DNA from: Corynebacterium tuberculostearicum
Lineage (GTDB): Bacteria > Actinomycetota > Actinomycetes > Mycobacteriales > Mycobacteriaceae
Assembly (NCBI RefSeq): GCF_016127015.1
Contig: NZ_CP065972.1
Location: 2,294,001-2,358,000 of the forward strand
Direction of reading: 5' to 3'
Length of the DNA stretch: 64,000 bases
Numbering within the stretch: the first letter of the stretch is position 1; every line of letters starts with the position of its first letter. The notes under the pieces are model-generated. The model was not told where the DNA came from, ran no database searches, and saw nothing but the letters and a program-made list of their open reading frames with translations. A program made the translations under genes and the position numbers. This document shows positions 1 through 8,561 of the stretch, piece by piece.

Positions 1-1
1 C

Positions 2-439
2 GGGCAGGAAGTCACCGATGAGGTCTTTTCCGCGGTATCGTCCCCCGTGCGCGATTTGATTGAGCGCACCAAACTCTATGATTTTGTCCCGCTGCTGCAA
101 GCGATGGACCTGGGCAGGGAAACCGACCTCACACCGCATACTTCCCGCGTGCTCGCCAGCCTGCCGCGCGAGGTGACCCATGAAGGCAAAGACGCTTTTT
201 GGTCCATGGCGCTTGCCCTATCCTGCATGGGCGGCGCGGAGCTGACCGATTCCGTCGTGGAGACCACCATGGATGCGCTCGGCTGGGTCAATGACGATGG
301 CACGGCGCTCTCCGGTGCCGACGTGCGGGAGCTGTGTGCGGCGTCGTTGCAGCAATTGGCCGGGATAGGCGCCTATGGCGCCGAATCCGCCGCGCCGGTG
401 GATCGGTTGGACATGTACCGAGCGCTCTTGCGCGGGTAG
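2..439 (+). CDS. Hypothetical protein, 5' end outside window
   Basis: The reading frame is open from the first bases of the window to a TAG at 437-439, giving 145 visible residues, so the gene almost certainly begins upstream. A GTG at 47 is possible but nothing marks it as the true start. The visible part is acidic, soluble and mostly helical-looking, with no membrane segment and no motif I recognise. It ends 11 bases before the GTG of the GtrA gene and runs the same way, so the two may be co-transcribed. I assign no function. Confidence 0.6.
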   Translation, partial: GQEVTDEVFSAVSSPVRDLIERTKLYDFVPLLQAMDLGRETDLTPHTSRVLASLPREVTHEGKDAFWSMALALSCMGGAELTDSVVETTMDALGWVNDDGTALSGADVRELCAASLQQLAGIGAYGAESAAPVDRLDMYRALLRG

Positions 440-450
440 GCTACTCACTC

Positions 451-891
451 GTGACTAATTCCGCTGACGACGCCGTAGAAGTAAAGCCCTCATCCACCTC
501 GCTGCACACCCAGCTAGTGCGTTTTATTTCCGTGGGCGTATTTACCGCCGCCATTGACTACGGTCTCACGCTGCTATTGACCTATCTGGGGCTGCACCGT
601 TCCGCCGCCAAGGCCATCGGTTGGGTCTTTGGCACCATCGCCGCCTACCTAGCCAATGCGCGGTGGACCTTTGGGGCGAAGGTATCTGGCCGCACGGCCG
701 CGACCGTGGGCATCTTGTACGCTTCTACCTTTGCGGTCCAAAACTTCCTGTACTGGGTGCTCAATGAGCCGCTTATGGCCCTCGGCTTTGAGGGGGCGGT
801 GAAAGACACCATCGCCTTCGTCATCGCCCAAGGCGTGGCCACGGTGACCAACTTTGCCATTCAAAGGGCCTTTATCTTTAAGGAAAAATAG
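451..891 (+). CDS. GtrA-family polytopic membrane protein
   Basis: A 146-residue protein with four hydrophobic segments and the typical GtrA pattern: an N-terminal RFxxVGxxxxxxDYGL stretch, an AYxxNxRWTF motif after the second segment, and a C-terminal TNFxxxRxFIF motif. GtrA proteins are thought to move lipid-linked sugars across the membrane or to scaffold cell-wall glycosyltransferases; the mycobacterial member Rv3789 acts in arabinogalactan synthesis. The GTG at 451 is chosen because the conserved N-terminus begins soon after it and the upstream gene ends at 439. The neighbouring GlfT1 and Wzm/Wzt genes support a cell-wall polysaccharide role. Confidence 0.8.
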   Translation: MTNSADDAVEVKPSSTSLHTQLVRFISVGVFTAAIDYGLTLLLTYLGLHRSAAKAIGWVFGTIAAYLANARWTFGAKVSGRTAATVGILYASTFAVQNFLYWVLNEPLMALGFEGAVKDTIAFVIAQGVATVTNFAIQRAFIFKEK

Positions 892-1385
892 ATGGCAGCA
901 GCCTCCCCACGGACGTGGCGCGGCGCGGCCCAGCGGGCTTCGCGCTCGACCAGCCTGCGCGCGCAAAGCGCCAAGTTCGCGGTGACGGGGGCGCGTGCCG
1001 CGCTTATCGACGTCTCCTTAACCTGGCTCCTGCAGATCGGCTTCGGCCTGCTTAGCGCCGACCCCGCCCGTGCGGTGGCTTCATTATCGGTACCTGGGCA
1101 GCCTATCTACTCAATCGCCGCTGGACCTTCCAGGCCGAAGCCACCGCGGTGCGCTTCGCCGGTGTCCTTGCCACCTACGGCGTGACTTTCGTGGTCAATA
1201 TGGTGGCCTATAAGTTCCTTTTTGAGCTTTTCGACGTCCACTGGGAGTGGAACTCGACCCTTTCCCTCGTGGTGGCCTTTGCTATCTCGCAGGGCACCGC
1301 GACCGTGGTGAACTTTGCGGTGCAACGCTGGATTATTTTTAGGAAGGCGGGGGTCAGGGTCGTCGCCAAGCAGGATCCGTCCTAG
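892..1385 (+). pseudogene. Second GtrA-family gene, split by a -1 frameshift
   Basis: The ATG at 892 follows the stop of the first GtrA gene directly. Frame 1 encodes a GtrA N-terminus (KFAVTGARAALIDVSLTWLL) as far as about 1077. The downstream half, with the diagnostic AAYLLNRRWTF and NFAVQRWIIF motifs, continues in a different frame from about 1080 to a TAG at 1383-1385. One additional G in the GG run at 1077-1078 would restore an uninterrupted protein of 164 residues. This is either a true recent inactivation or a sequencing error. Its last four bases overlap the convergent glfT1 gene. The intact protein would be a tandem paralogue of the gene before it. Confidence 0.75.
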
Positions 1386-2296
1386 CCCTGGTTAGGGCGG
1401 CGGAAATCTTCTTGGCGCCCGCGGTTGTGGAGTTTTAGCCATTCGATAAAGCCGGCCGGGTCGTGGCGCTGGACCAAGAAGAACCAGCCAAAGCGGGCAA
1501 ATTCCTGCGGCAGTAGCTTGCGCATACCACGCTGCCACAGCAGGTAACCGCGATTGCGGTAGGTGAAAAAGCGCTTGAACTCGCCCTCTGGGTACTGCGT
1601 GTGCATCTTGCCGCCCAGGATGGGTTTGAACTCATCCGATCCGTCCGGGTGTAGGTAGCTGGTGGTCAGCGCCGTGCCGAAGGAGAGCCCGGAGTTGGCC
1701 AGCCGGCGGTGATATTCCACCTCATCGCCGCGGATAAACAGGCGGTAGTCCGGCACGCCAATGATCTCCATGGCCGCGGCGGAAATCAGCGCACCGTTAA
1801 AAAGCGAGGCGATGCCGGGTAGGAAATCGCCTTCCAGTTCCTCCATTCGGCGGCGCCATACCAGCCCCTGGCGCAGGGGGAAGGCGAGGCGGCCGGGATC
1901 GTCAATATTGCATACCGCCGGGGATACCTCATGCAGGCGGTTGGCTTCGGCCACTCGATACAGCTCCGCTAGTACCGTGTGATCGGCGGGGCGGCCATCA
2001 TCATCAGCGCACCACACGGCATCGGCGCCCAAGGAAAGGGCGGTGAGAAAGCCCAGTGCAAAGCCGCCAGCGCCGCCCAGGTTGGTTTCCGAAGGTACGT
2101 AGACGCCCCGGTCACCCGCCATAGATTCGACGAGTTCGCGCACCGCATCTTCTGCGCCATTATCTACCACGACTACCCACTGCACAGGGTGGGTTTGGTG
2201 GACTACCTGTTCAAGCGAGGCCCGCAGTAGCTCGGCGCGCTGATGGGTAACAATGACGGCGGCGGTGGAACCGGTGGAAGTCAGGGTGGCAGTCAT
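1382..2296 (-). CDS. glfT1: Galactofuranosyltransferase GlfT1-like (GT2 family)
   Basis: A 304-residue GT2 glycosyltransferase. It begins with a VIVTHQR stretch, followed by VVVDNGAE, NLGGAGGFALGF and the DDDG metal/nucleotide-binding motif, all typical of GlfT1 (mycobacterial Rv3782, also about 304 residues). GlfT1 adds the first galactofuranose residues to the decaprenyl-PP-GlcNAc-rhamnose linker of arabinogalactan at the inner face of the membrane. The frame stays open further upstream, but the ATG at 2296 begins the conserved fold and gives the family length. The Wzt and Wzm genes lie just beyond the next gene, matching the mycobacterial cluster. Confidence 0.85.
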   Translation of the reverse strand: MTATLTSTGSTAAVIVTHQRAELLRASLEQVVHQTHPVQWVVVVDNGAEDAVRELVESMAGDRGVYVPSETNLGGAGGFALGFLTALSLGADAVWCADDDGRPADHTVLAELYRVAEANRLHEVSPAVCNIDDPGRLAFPLRQGLVWRRRMEELEGDFLPGIASLFNGALISAAAMEIIGVPDYRLFIRGDEVEYHRRLANSGLSFGTALTTSYLHPDGSDEFKPILGGKMHTQYPEGEFKRFFTYRNRGYLLWQRGMRKLLPQEFARFGWFFLVQRHDPAGFIEWLKLHNRGRQEDFRRPNQG

Positions 2297-2399
2297 GGGC
2301 TCCATCTTGCCACCGGGGCAGGGGACCAGCGCAGAAACACTCCGCGCGGGTGAAGCGAAAAGTAGATATAGGGGCGGCTTTGCGGATACTGTGAGATCT

Positions 2400-3068
2400 A
2401 TGGATGACTTCTGGCCACCTTTTGCGGTGATCATTCGGGCCTGCGATGATACTGGCCGCGGAGTTGACCTGCGCGTCATGCGCGATGAAGACATCGCCCA
2501 GGTGGCTCAAGTGTGTGCGGCAGATATCTATGGCGCAACCATTCCAGAACATGCATTTCCCTGGCTTTTTGATGAGAAGACGAATACCCCCGCCGCCATG
2601 GCCCAACACCGATGGGAGCACCGAGCGCAGCTGCGTGCCGATAATTGGACCTTGGATTTCATTGCCCGCGACGTAGAAACCCAAGAATTGGTGGGTGTGG
2701 TGGACCTATCGGCCGAAAACTTTGCGGCCGCGCGAGAAGTGCAGACCGCATCATGGGTACTGCACCGCTTCCAAGGCCAAGGCTATGGCACGCTTATCCG
2801 CCAAGCGGTGGCCGAGTTTTCCTTCTCACACCTCGATGCGCATTCGCTGCGCACCTGTTGGATAAAAACCAACCGTGCCTCGGCTCGGGTGAGTGAAAAG
2901 ATGGGCTACCGCATATATACCGAGAAAAAGGAAGAGCCTGCCGGGCCAGAAAAAATTAACCGGCCGGTGGTCAGCGCGCGCCTTAGCGCCGCGGACTATC
3001 ACCCGACGGACGGCTTACAGCTGGAGGTAACCGGTGTAGGGGACCAGCTGCTGCATATGCTCAGCTAG
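2400..3068 (+). CDS. GNAT-family N-acetyltransferase
   Basis: A 222-residue protein with a RimJ/RimL-like GNAT fold: the acceptor half around residues 25-105, the LVGVVDLS strand, then a (Q/R)GxG(Y/T)GT acetyl-CoA loop (FQGQGYGTLIRQA) near residue 130, and an N-x-x-S-x-x-x-x-x-K-x-G-Y stretch near 160. Such proteins acetylate amines of proteins, antibiotics or metabolites; the substrate is not predictable here. The ATG at 2400 lies 7 bases after TACTGT, consistent with a leaderless transcript, so it is preferred over the longer frame from 2253. The gene is convergent with wzt (4-base overlap) and divergent from glfT1. Confidence 0.75.
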   Translation: MDDFWPPFAVIIRACDDTGRGVDLRVMRDEDIAQVAQVCAADIYGATIPEHAFPWLFDEKTNTPAAMAQHRWEHRAQLRADNWTLDFIARDVETQELVGVVDLSAENFAAAREVQTASWVLHRFQGQGYGTLIRQAVAEFSFSHLDAHSLRTCWIKTNRASARVSEKMGYRIYTEKKEEPAGPEKINRPVVSARLSAADYHPTDGLQLEVTGVGDQLLHMLS

Positions 3069-3868
3069 TTGCCGCTGGTGTCCTCATTTTCAAAACGCTC
3101 GCGCAGGTCGCGCACATACTCGCCCACCTCAGGGCCTTCGTATTCACCGACGACCTCGGAAACCTCACCCACCGAGCGGATCTCGCCATGGTCGATCCAC
3201 AAGGCGGTATTGCATAGCTGCGCCAAAAAGTCATTGGAGTGGGAGGCAAAGACCAAGATACCGGAGCGCTTCACCAGCTCTTGCAGGCGCACACGGGCCT
3301 TGGCCATGAAAGCGGCGTCCACGGCGCCGATGCCCTCATCCAACAGCAGGATTTCCGGCTCAATGGATGTCACCACGCCGAGCGCCAAGCGCACGCGCAT
3401 ACCGGTGGAATAGGTGCGCAGCGGCATGGAGAGATAATCGCCGAGTTCAGAAAACTCCGCAATCTCATCCATCTTTTTCTTCATCTGCTTGATGGACTGG
3501 CCCAAAAAGAGGCCACGGATAATGATGTTGTCGTAGCCAGAGACCTCTGGGTCCATGCCCACGCCCAAATCAAAGACGGGGGCCACGCGGCCGCGCACAT
3601 CGGCAGAACCACGGGTGGGCTCGTAAATGCCAGACAAAAGGCGCAGAAGGGTGGACTTGCCGGCGCCGTTATGGCCCACCAAACCTACGCGGTCGCCCTC
3701 GCGCAGGTGCAGGTTAATATCCTTTAGCGCCTCCACCACGACGGTGTTCTGGGCATTTTTGCCAATGGCGCCGCCGGCCGAAGAAAGCATGGCCTTCTTT
3801 AGCGAGCGGGATTTGGCATCAAAGATGGGAAAGTCCACGCACGCGTTATACGTATCAATCGAGACCAT
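3065..3868 (-). CDS. wzt: ABC transporter ATP-binding protein, Wzt/RfbE type
   Basis: A 267-residue nucleotide-binding subunit with Walker A GHNGAGKST at residues 65-72, an unusual signature YSTGM near 153-157 that is typical of polysaccharide exporters, and Walker B EILLLDEG near 172-179. Together with the upstream permease it should export lipid-linked galactan across the membrane, like mycobacterial Rv3781 with Rv3783. It lacks the C-terminal carbohydrate-binding domain of O-antigen Wzt proteins. It starts 46 bases after the permease stop on the same strand, so the two form a simple operon. Confidence 0.9.
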   Translation of the reverse strand: MVSIDTYNACVDFPIFDAKSRSLKKAMLSSAGGAIGKNAQNTVVVEALKDINLHLREGDRVGLVGHNGAGKSTLLRLLSGIYEPTRGSADVRGRVAPVFDLGVGMDPEVSGYDNIIIRGLFLGQSIKQMKKKMDEIAEFSELGDYLSMPLRTYSTGMRVRLALGVVTSIEPEILLLDEGIGAVDAAFMAKARVRLQELVKRSGILVFASHSNDFLAQLCNTALWIDHGEIRSVGEVSEVVGEYEGPEVGEYVRDLRERFENEDTSGN

Positions 3869-3914
3869 CAGTCTGTATCCTTTCGAGGAATCTCAGGAAG
3901 TGCAGGGCGTGGGC

Positions 3915-4805
3915 TTAAACCCAGTAACTGACGCGGAAGCGCCACTTGCGCATGACCAAGCCGGCGATGAGCAGGCCGAGAACGGTGCAGCCGATGACGA
4001 TCCACCAGTGGTAGGCGGCCACCGGCTCGCCGATCATGGGCGCACGGACGATTTCCAGGTAGTGGTAGAGCGGGTTGATTTCCGCGATGCGGGCGCGGCC
4101 GGCCACCGCACCGCCCTGGTCCTTCAAGGTATTGGTCATCCACACAATGGGGGTGACGTAGAACAGCAGCTGGGTCAGTGCTTCTAGCAGCGGAGCGACG
4201 TCACGGAAGCGGGTAGCGATGATGCCAAAGAACATCGTGACCCATACGCCGTTGACCAACAGCAATGCCAAACCAGGGATAAACAGGAAGAACTCCCAGC
4301 CTAGGCTGCGCGGGAAGATAAGGATAAGCAGCAACCAGATGATGAGGTTATGGCCCAAAAACAGTGTCTGGCGCCATACCAAGCGGTAAACGTGCACCGA
4401 CAGCGGGGCGGGGAGCTGTTTAATCAAGCCCTCGTTGTCAATGAAGACGGTGGAGCCTTCCTTGATGCAACCCGAGATGAAGGTCCACATAATAAGGCCC
4501 ACGGTGACGTGGGGGAGGAACTCTGCGACGGGAATCTGGAAGAGCATGGAATACAGCAGGCCCAGGGCTAGGGCCATCACGCCGGTGGCGATGGTGATCC
4601 AAAACGGGCCCAGGACAGAGCGGCGGTAGCGCTGCTTAATATCTTGAATGCCCAGTTTGAACCACAGCTCGCGCTGCTGTGCACCCTGCGCCAGGTCCGC
4701 GAAGGCGGCCTTGAGGGTCTTGGACTGGGACGCTGGGGTGGCCTCGCCGTCTGGCTGGGAGGTCATGCGGGCGATATCAGCGCGCAGTTGATTGTTATCT
4801 TGCAC
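3915..4805 (-). CDS. wzm: ABC-2 type polysaccharide exporter permease, Wzm/RfbD type
   Basis: A 296-residue protein with about six membrane segments. It carries the conserved cytoplasmic stretch QDIKQRYRRSVLGPFWITIA and the later GLIKQLPAPLSVHVYRLVWRQ region, closely resembling mycobacterial Rv3783. It forms the channel for export of the lipid-linked galactan precursor, powered by the ATPase encoded next. The frame remains open to 5003. The GTG at 4805 is preferred because TAGGGT lies exactly 7 bases before it, matching the leaderless layout used throughout the window; an ATG at 4766 is the alternative. Confidence 0.88.
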   Translation of the reverse strand: MQDNNQLRADIARMTSQPDGEATPASQSKTLKAAFADLAQGAQQRELWFKLGIQDIKQRYRRSVLGPFWITIATGVMALALGLLYSMLFQIPVAEFLPHVTVGLIMWTFISGCIKEGSTVFIDNEGLIKQLPAPLSVHVYRLVWRQTLFLGHNLIIWLLLILIFPRSLGWEFFLFIPGLALLLVNGVWVTMFFGIIATRFRDVAPLLEALTQLLFYVTPIVWMTNTLKDQGGAVAGRARIAEINPLYHYLEIVRAPMIGEPVAAYHWWIVIGCTVLGLLIAGLVMRKWRFRVSYWV

Positions 4806-4892
4806 GCTCAACACCCTAGCGTGCGGGCTGGGCAAACGGGAACTACACGCCGCCAGCCTGCGAAAACAGCGATATACAGCGAAAATCCAGAT

Positions 4893-4921
4893 TTGGGAAA
4901 CTTGGGGCAAACGCGTATACA
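4893..4921 (+). promoter_or_regulatory. Sigma-A-type promoter of the class-V aminotransferase gene
   Basis: TTGGGA at 4893-4898 and TATACA at 4916-4921 are separated by exactly 17 bases. This would start transcription near 4928 and give a leader of about 50 bases before the ATG at 4980, which has a good Shine-Dalgarno sequence. Seen in sequence only. Confidence 0.55.
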
Positions 4922-4979
4922 GTAGGGAACCGACCGCCACTGTGTGGCGATGCCTAGTGCGATAAAGAAGGGGACCGTA

Positions 4980-6236
4980 ATGCCAGCAGGAGCTTCGGCA
5001 CACTACGACGTATTCAGTGTGCGCGGTTTATACACCGGGCTATCTGATGGTTGGACCTACCTCAACGCGCACGCGGTGCCCCAAATTTCTGAGCGCGTCG
5101 CCTCCGGCGTGGCGCGCTCCTTCCGGATGTCCACTGCGGTGGCCACCCAGGAGGGTCCAGGCGGTGCCCACTCTGCCACGCCCGCGCCGGGCCGTTTGGA
5201 AGGCGATGGCAATTACACCGCCGCACGCATGGCTGTAGCGGATCTGACCGGGTCCAAGGCAGACCGCGTGGTGCTTGGCCCGTCCTTGTCCGTGTTGTAC
5301 CAGTCCTTGGCGCACGCGGCCCGTCCGCTGTTGGGCAGCAATTCCTCGGTGGTGCTCTCCAAGCTGGATCCGCCGTCTTTGTACTCGGCATTTTCTGAGG
5401 TCAAGGCAGAGACCCGCTGGGCTCAGCCAGACTTGGGCACGGGTGAGCTGCCAGGTTTCCAATTTGCCGAGCTTGTCGACGGCTCCACGCGCCTCGTCGC
5501 TTTTTCCGCCGCGCACGAACTTTTGGGCACGGTTTCCCCAGCGGCTGAGATTATCGATACGGTCCATGAGCGCTCCCGTGCCTGGACGCTTCTCGACGTC
5601 TCTGCGATCGCCCCCTACCGCCCCATCAACTTTGATGATCTCGGCGCCGATATCTTGGGCCTCGACCTGGGACTGCTGGGCGGACCGCAGCTAGCAGCTT
5701 TGGTCTTCCGCGATACCCGTATGTTCCGCCGCCTCGATGCCCTCGATCCGGTGCATTCCGGCAAAGGGGCCCGCAAGCTGGAGACGCCCATTTCCTCTGG
5801 CTTGGCCGGCGGTGTCGGACCGCTCGTGGACCACCTTGCTGCCCTGGCCGGTGGGGAAAGCGGCTCGCGCCGCAAGCGCTTGCGTACCTCCATGGATGCG
5901 CTCAGCGCCTATTTGGAGGAATTGCGCGCGGACCTGTATTCCTTCTTGAGCACCCTGCCCGCCGTGCATATTCTTGGCGTGACCGGGGAAGCGGCCGCCG
6001 GCGCATCCGACGATCGCCTGCCGCGCCTCACCTTCGCGGTAAAGGGTGTTCCGGCTGAGACGGTTTACAAGCGCCTCTTTGATAACGGCCTTGTTACCAC
6101 GCTTGCCCCGCAGACCCCGTTGCTCACGGAGATGGGCGTGGAAGAAATTGGCGGTGCCGTTACCGTTGCGCTCGGCCCCTTCAACACCTATCACGACGTC
6201 GAGCATCTCATCCGCGTTGTAGCCTCACTGGCTTAA
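4980..6236 (+). CDS. Class-V aminotransferase-fold protein (Rv3778c-like)
   Basis: A 418-residue protein of the fold-type-I PLP family resembling cysteine desulfurases and mycobacterial Rv3778c. Visible landmarks are the N-terminal VRGLYTGLSDGW motif, GELPGF before the large-domain core, and an Asp in LLDVSAIAPYRP near residue 206 where the PLP-ring aspartate belongs. The segment where class-V enzymes carry the Schiff-base lysine reads LGLDLGLLGGPQ and contains no lysine, so classical PLP chemistry is doubtful. The ATG at 4980 follows AAGAAGGGG. The gene lies divergent from wzm and tail-to-tail with the oxidoreductase (4-base overlap), as in mycobacteria. Confidence 0.8.
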   Translation: MPAGASAHYDVFSVRGLYTGLSDGWTYLNAHAVPQISERVASGVARSFRMSTAVATQEGPGGAHSATPAPGRLEGDGNYTAARMAVADLTGSKADRVVLGPSLSVLYQSLAHAARPLLGSNSSVVLSKLDPPSLYSAFSEVKAETRWAQPDLGTGELPGFQFAELVDGSTRLVAFSAAHELLGTVSPAAEIIDTVHERSRAWTLLDVSAIAPYRPINFDDLGADILGLDLGLLGGPQLAALVFRDTRMFRRLDALDPVHSGKGARKLETPISSGLAGGVGPLVDHLAALAGGESGSRRKRLRTSMDALSAYLEELRADLYSFLSTLPAVHILGVTGEAAAGASDDRLPRLTFAVKGVPAETVYKRLFDNGLVTTLAPQTPLLTEMGVEEIGGAVTVALGPFNTYHDVEHLIRVVASLA

Positions 6237-7204
6237 ACGGTAAGCACCAAGGTGCCAGTGACCTCGCCACTGTCGAGTGCGGCGTGGGCGTGGGCGGCGT
6301 CGGCAAGCGGGTAAGTGGCGTGCAGCGCGTGCTTTACGCGGCCGTCTTCCAACATGGGCCACACATTTTCTACCGTGCCCGCAACAATCTGTGCCTTATC
6401 CTCCAGATCGCGGGCGCGCAACGTTGTGCCCTGGATGGTCAGGCGCTTGGGAAGCATGGCGCCCAAGTTGATTTCCGCCTTGGTGCCGCCCTGCATGCCA
6501 ATGATGATGAGCTTGCCGTCCTTAGCTAGGCACTTCATATTCTTTTCCAGATATTTCGCGCCGATGATGTCCAGAATGACATCGCAGCTTCCCTTCAACT
6601 CTTCTACGAAGTCGTGCTCCTTATAGTTGATGAGAATATCGGCGCCCAGCTCGCGGCAACGCTCCAACTTTTCCTGTGACCCGGCCGTCACCGCTACCTC
6701 TGCGCCGAGCGCCTTGGCTACCTGAATGGCAAAAGTACCAATGCCGCCGCCTCCGCCATGGATGAGGACGCGTTGGCCCTCGTGAAGGCCTGCCTCGATG
6801 CCCAGGTTGGACCACACGGTGCACCCGACCTCAACCACCGCTGCAGTTTCCTCAACGCTCAACCCCTTGGGCACGGGAAGCAGCTGGCCCTGCGGAACCG
6901 CGACGTATTCGGCGTAGCCACCACCGGCAAGCAGGCAGCCCACCTCGGTGCCTACCTTCCAGTTCGTATCCCCGGCATCGGCGATAGTGCCTGCTGCTTC
7001 TAAGCCCAAGATTTCCGATGCCCCCGGTGGTGGCGGATAGGCACCCATCGTCTGCAGGATATCGCCGCGGTTAACGCCGGCTGCCTGCACCTTGACGAGC
7101 ACTTCTCCCGAGCGCAGCTTAGGGACCTCGACTTCGCGAAGCTCTAAGGACCGGCGTTCCTGGGAATTGGTCTGCACAATTGCCTTCATTTTTGTTGTAG
7201 TCAT
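6233..7204 (-). CDS. Zinc-less MDR-family NAD(P)H:quinone oxidoreductase
   Basis: A 323-residue medium-chain dehydrogenase/reductase of the quinone-oxidoreductase branch: a catalytic fold with GVNRGDILQTMGAYPPPP near residue 50, no zinc-ligand Cys/His set, and the NADPH-binding loop GGGGGIGTFAIQ near 150. Members reduce quinones or alpha,beta-unsaturated carbonyls with NADPH. The ATG at 7204 lies 7 bases after TAGATT (7212-7217 on the complementary strand), consistent with a leaderless start. It is the counterpart of Rv3777 in the conserved neighbourhood. Confidence 0.85.
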   Translation of the reverse strand: MTTTKMKAIVQTNSQERRSLELREVEVPKLRSGEVLVKVQAAGVNRGDILQTMGAYPPPPGASEILGLEAAGTIADAGDTNWKVGTEVGCLLAGGGYAEYVAVPQGQLLPVPKGLSVEETAAVVEVGCTVWSNLGIEAGLHEGQRVLIHGGGGGIGTFAIQVAKALGAEVAVTAGSQEKLERCRELGADILINYKEHDFVEELKGSCDVILDIIGAKYLEKNMKCLAKDGKLIIIGMQGGTKAEINLGAMLPKRLTIQGTTLRARDLEDKAQIVAGTVENVWPMLEDGRVKHALHATYPLADAAHAHAALDSGEVTGTLVLTV

Positions 7205-7314
7205 AGGGCCCAATCTAACGAAACTAGTGTGGTCTATGCCACGAAGGCTCCAGTATCGTCTTATTAGTTCCAGCGTTGAAGGTGGCGGTTTGGGAAACCG
7301 GCCTAACTTTTTAG

Positions 7315-7320
7315 TACACT
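7315..7320 (+). promoter_or_regulatory. Probable -10 element for tRNA-Ser(UGA)
   Basis: TACACT lies 47 bases before the tRNA. No -35 at ideal spacing is obvious: TTGGGA upstream is 19 bases away. Weak evidence. Confidence 0.3.
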
Positions 7321-7367
7321 GACCAAGTTGCTTCGTGGGCGAGAAGTTCGCTTTCCATATGCAACGT

Positions 7368-7451
<84 letters not shown>

Positions 7452-7454
7452 CAA

Positions 7455-7913
7455 GGTCATGAGTCGCGACATGTTTGACAGATGAGTCACGACATCGTTG
7501 ACAAACCGGCATCTCAGTCGCTTTTTGTTCTGGGGTGCCGGATTCTTCTATCGAGCGAGCAGTGCAAGGGGTCACCGTTCCAAGCAGCAGTACCAAGGCG
7601 CCGTAAAGAACACTTGAGTCTTGCGGTCGGAGTCATTTCCCTCGTGCACTTTAGAAGGCGCCATAGGTTCTAAGTGGCCGCACTCTGTATCGACGCCATT
7701 GGGCTGCGGCCTTGGTGACATATAGCTTTGACGATGGTCATAGTACGGTTAGGACTGTTCATAGTGTCAAACATGTCGCGACTCACCAGTCAAGCTTCAC
7801 CCAACACGGTTAGGTAGCCCTAAGCGTCAAATATGTCGCGGCTGATCTGTCAAGCGTCACGACGATTCCCTCAGGCACCGACTGTCAAATATGTCATGAA
7901 CTCAGTCACCGCT
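7455..7913. mobile_element. IS481-like remnant or MITE abutting tRNA-Ser
   Basis: The left edge holds two tandem copies of a motif like TCATGAGTCGCGACATGTTTGACA (7458-7480 and 7481-7503). The right edge holds three copies in inverse orientation (7765-7785, 7825-7845, 7883-7904). The first two right copies sit in imperfect tandem units of about 60 bases starting ACGGTTAGG at 7745 and 7806. Such sequences resemble IS481-family ends of corynebacteria. No transposase lies between them. The segment is bracketed by the direct repeat GTCTCCGCAA (7445-7454 and 7914-7923), which could be a target duplication or att-like site. The middle, about 7504-7744, holds no convincing gene. Confidence 0.6.
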
Positions 7914-7923
7914 GTCTCCGCAA

Positions 7924-8561
7924 TATTTGAAGTCGTGTGGGATCGTTCCTTTCGGTGTCGCGCGACTTCATTCGCTTTCGAAGTTTCATTCTGATGACTT
8001 TATTCTGCGCGTTTTGTAAATTTGGCGCCAAAATAGGGGATAGCGCGCCGTTTGCATTGTGTTCTACTACGGTAAAAGGAGAACAGAGCTGGAATCGTGG
8101 AAACTAACGAGCTTATGATTTTCCTGCTTACTTAGAGTGAAACGTCCTGGGTTTAGTTCCGCTTCTTTTACGACCCTGTGTTGATGGGTCGGGTGCGATA
8201 GTACTTGGTTTTACTTCTTGTGGGGTGGATGAATTGGGGTGCTTTTCTACATTTACGCAGTTCTAATCACTTTTTTATGAGGGGTCTATAGTGCTGAGTC
8301 GTGTAAATTTCAGAGAGTTGAATGATGTGTCAACGGTTGCGTATTTCGAGGGGGGAATTATTGCAATACTGCAGCTCAATCCAGTAATTCATCTAAGATT
8401 TTATTAATTTTTCGCTTAATGCTTCCTGCTTCGGGTATCGTGCGCGGGCCGAAAACATTAAAGAAGGTGATGGATGACAGCCAGCACATCCAGATTCCAT
8501 ACACAATAGCGCCCCTCTGGTCGCCCGGATCTGTGTTCAGCCAACTAGTAAGGTGGTGCCC
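7924..8561. other. Intergenic stretch without a recognisable gene
   Basis: About 640 bases of distinctly lower GC than the flanking chromosome, between the IS-like remnant and the GntR gene. Open frames here are short and lack family features. It presumably carries the promoter of the GntR gene, but I could not single out a convincing -35/-10 pair. The composition change marks entry into the accessory island. Confidence 0.5.

Noticed and set aside
7482..7673. Short frames inside the IS481-like remnant
   Set aside because: No similarity to transposase motifs; probably non-coding.
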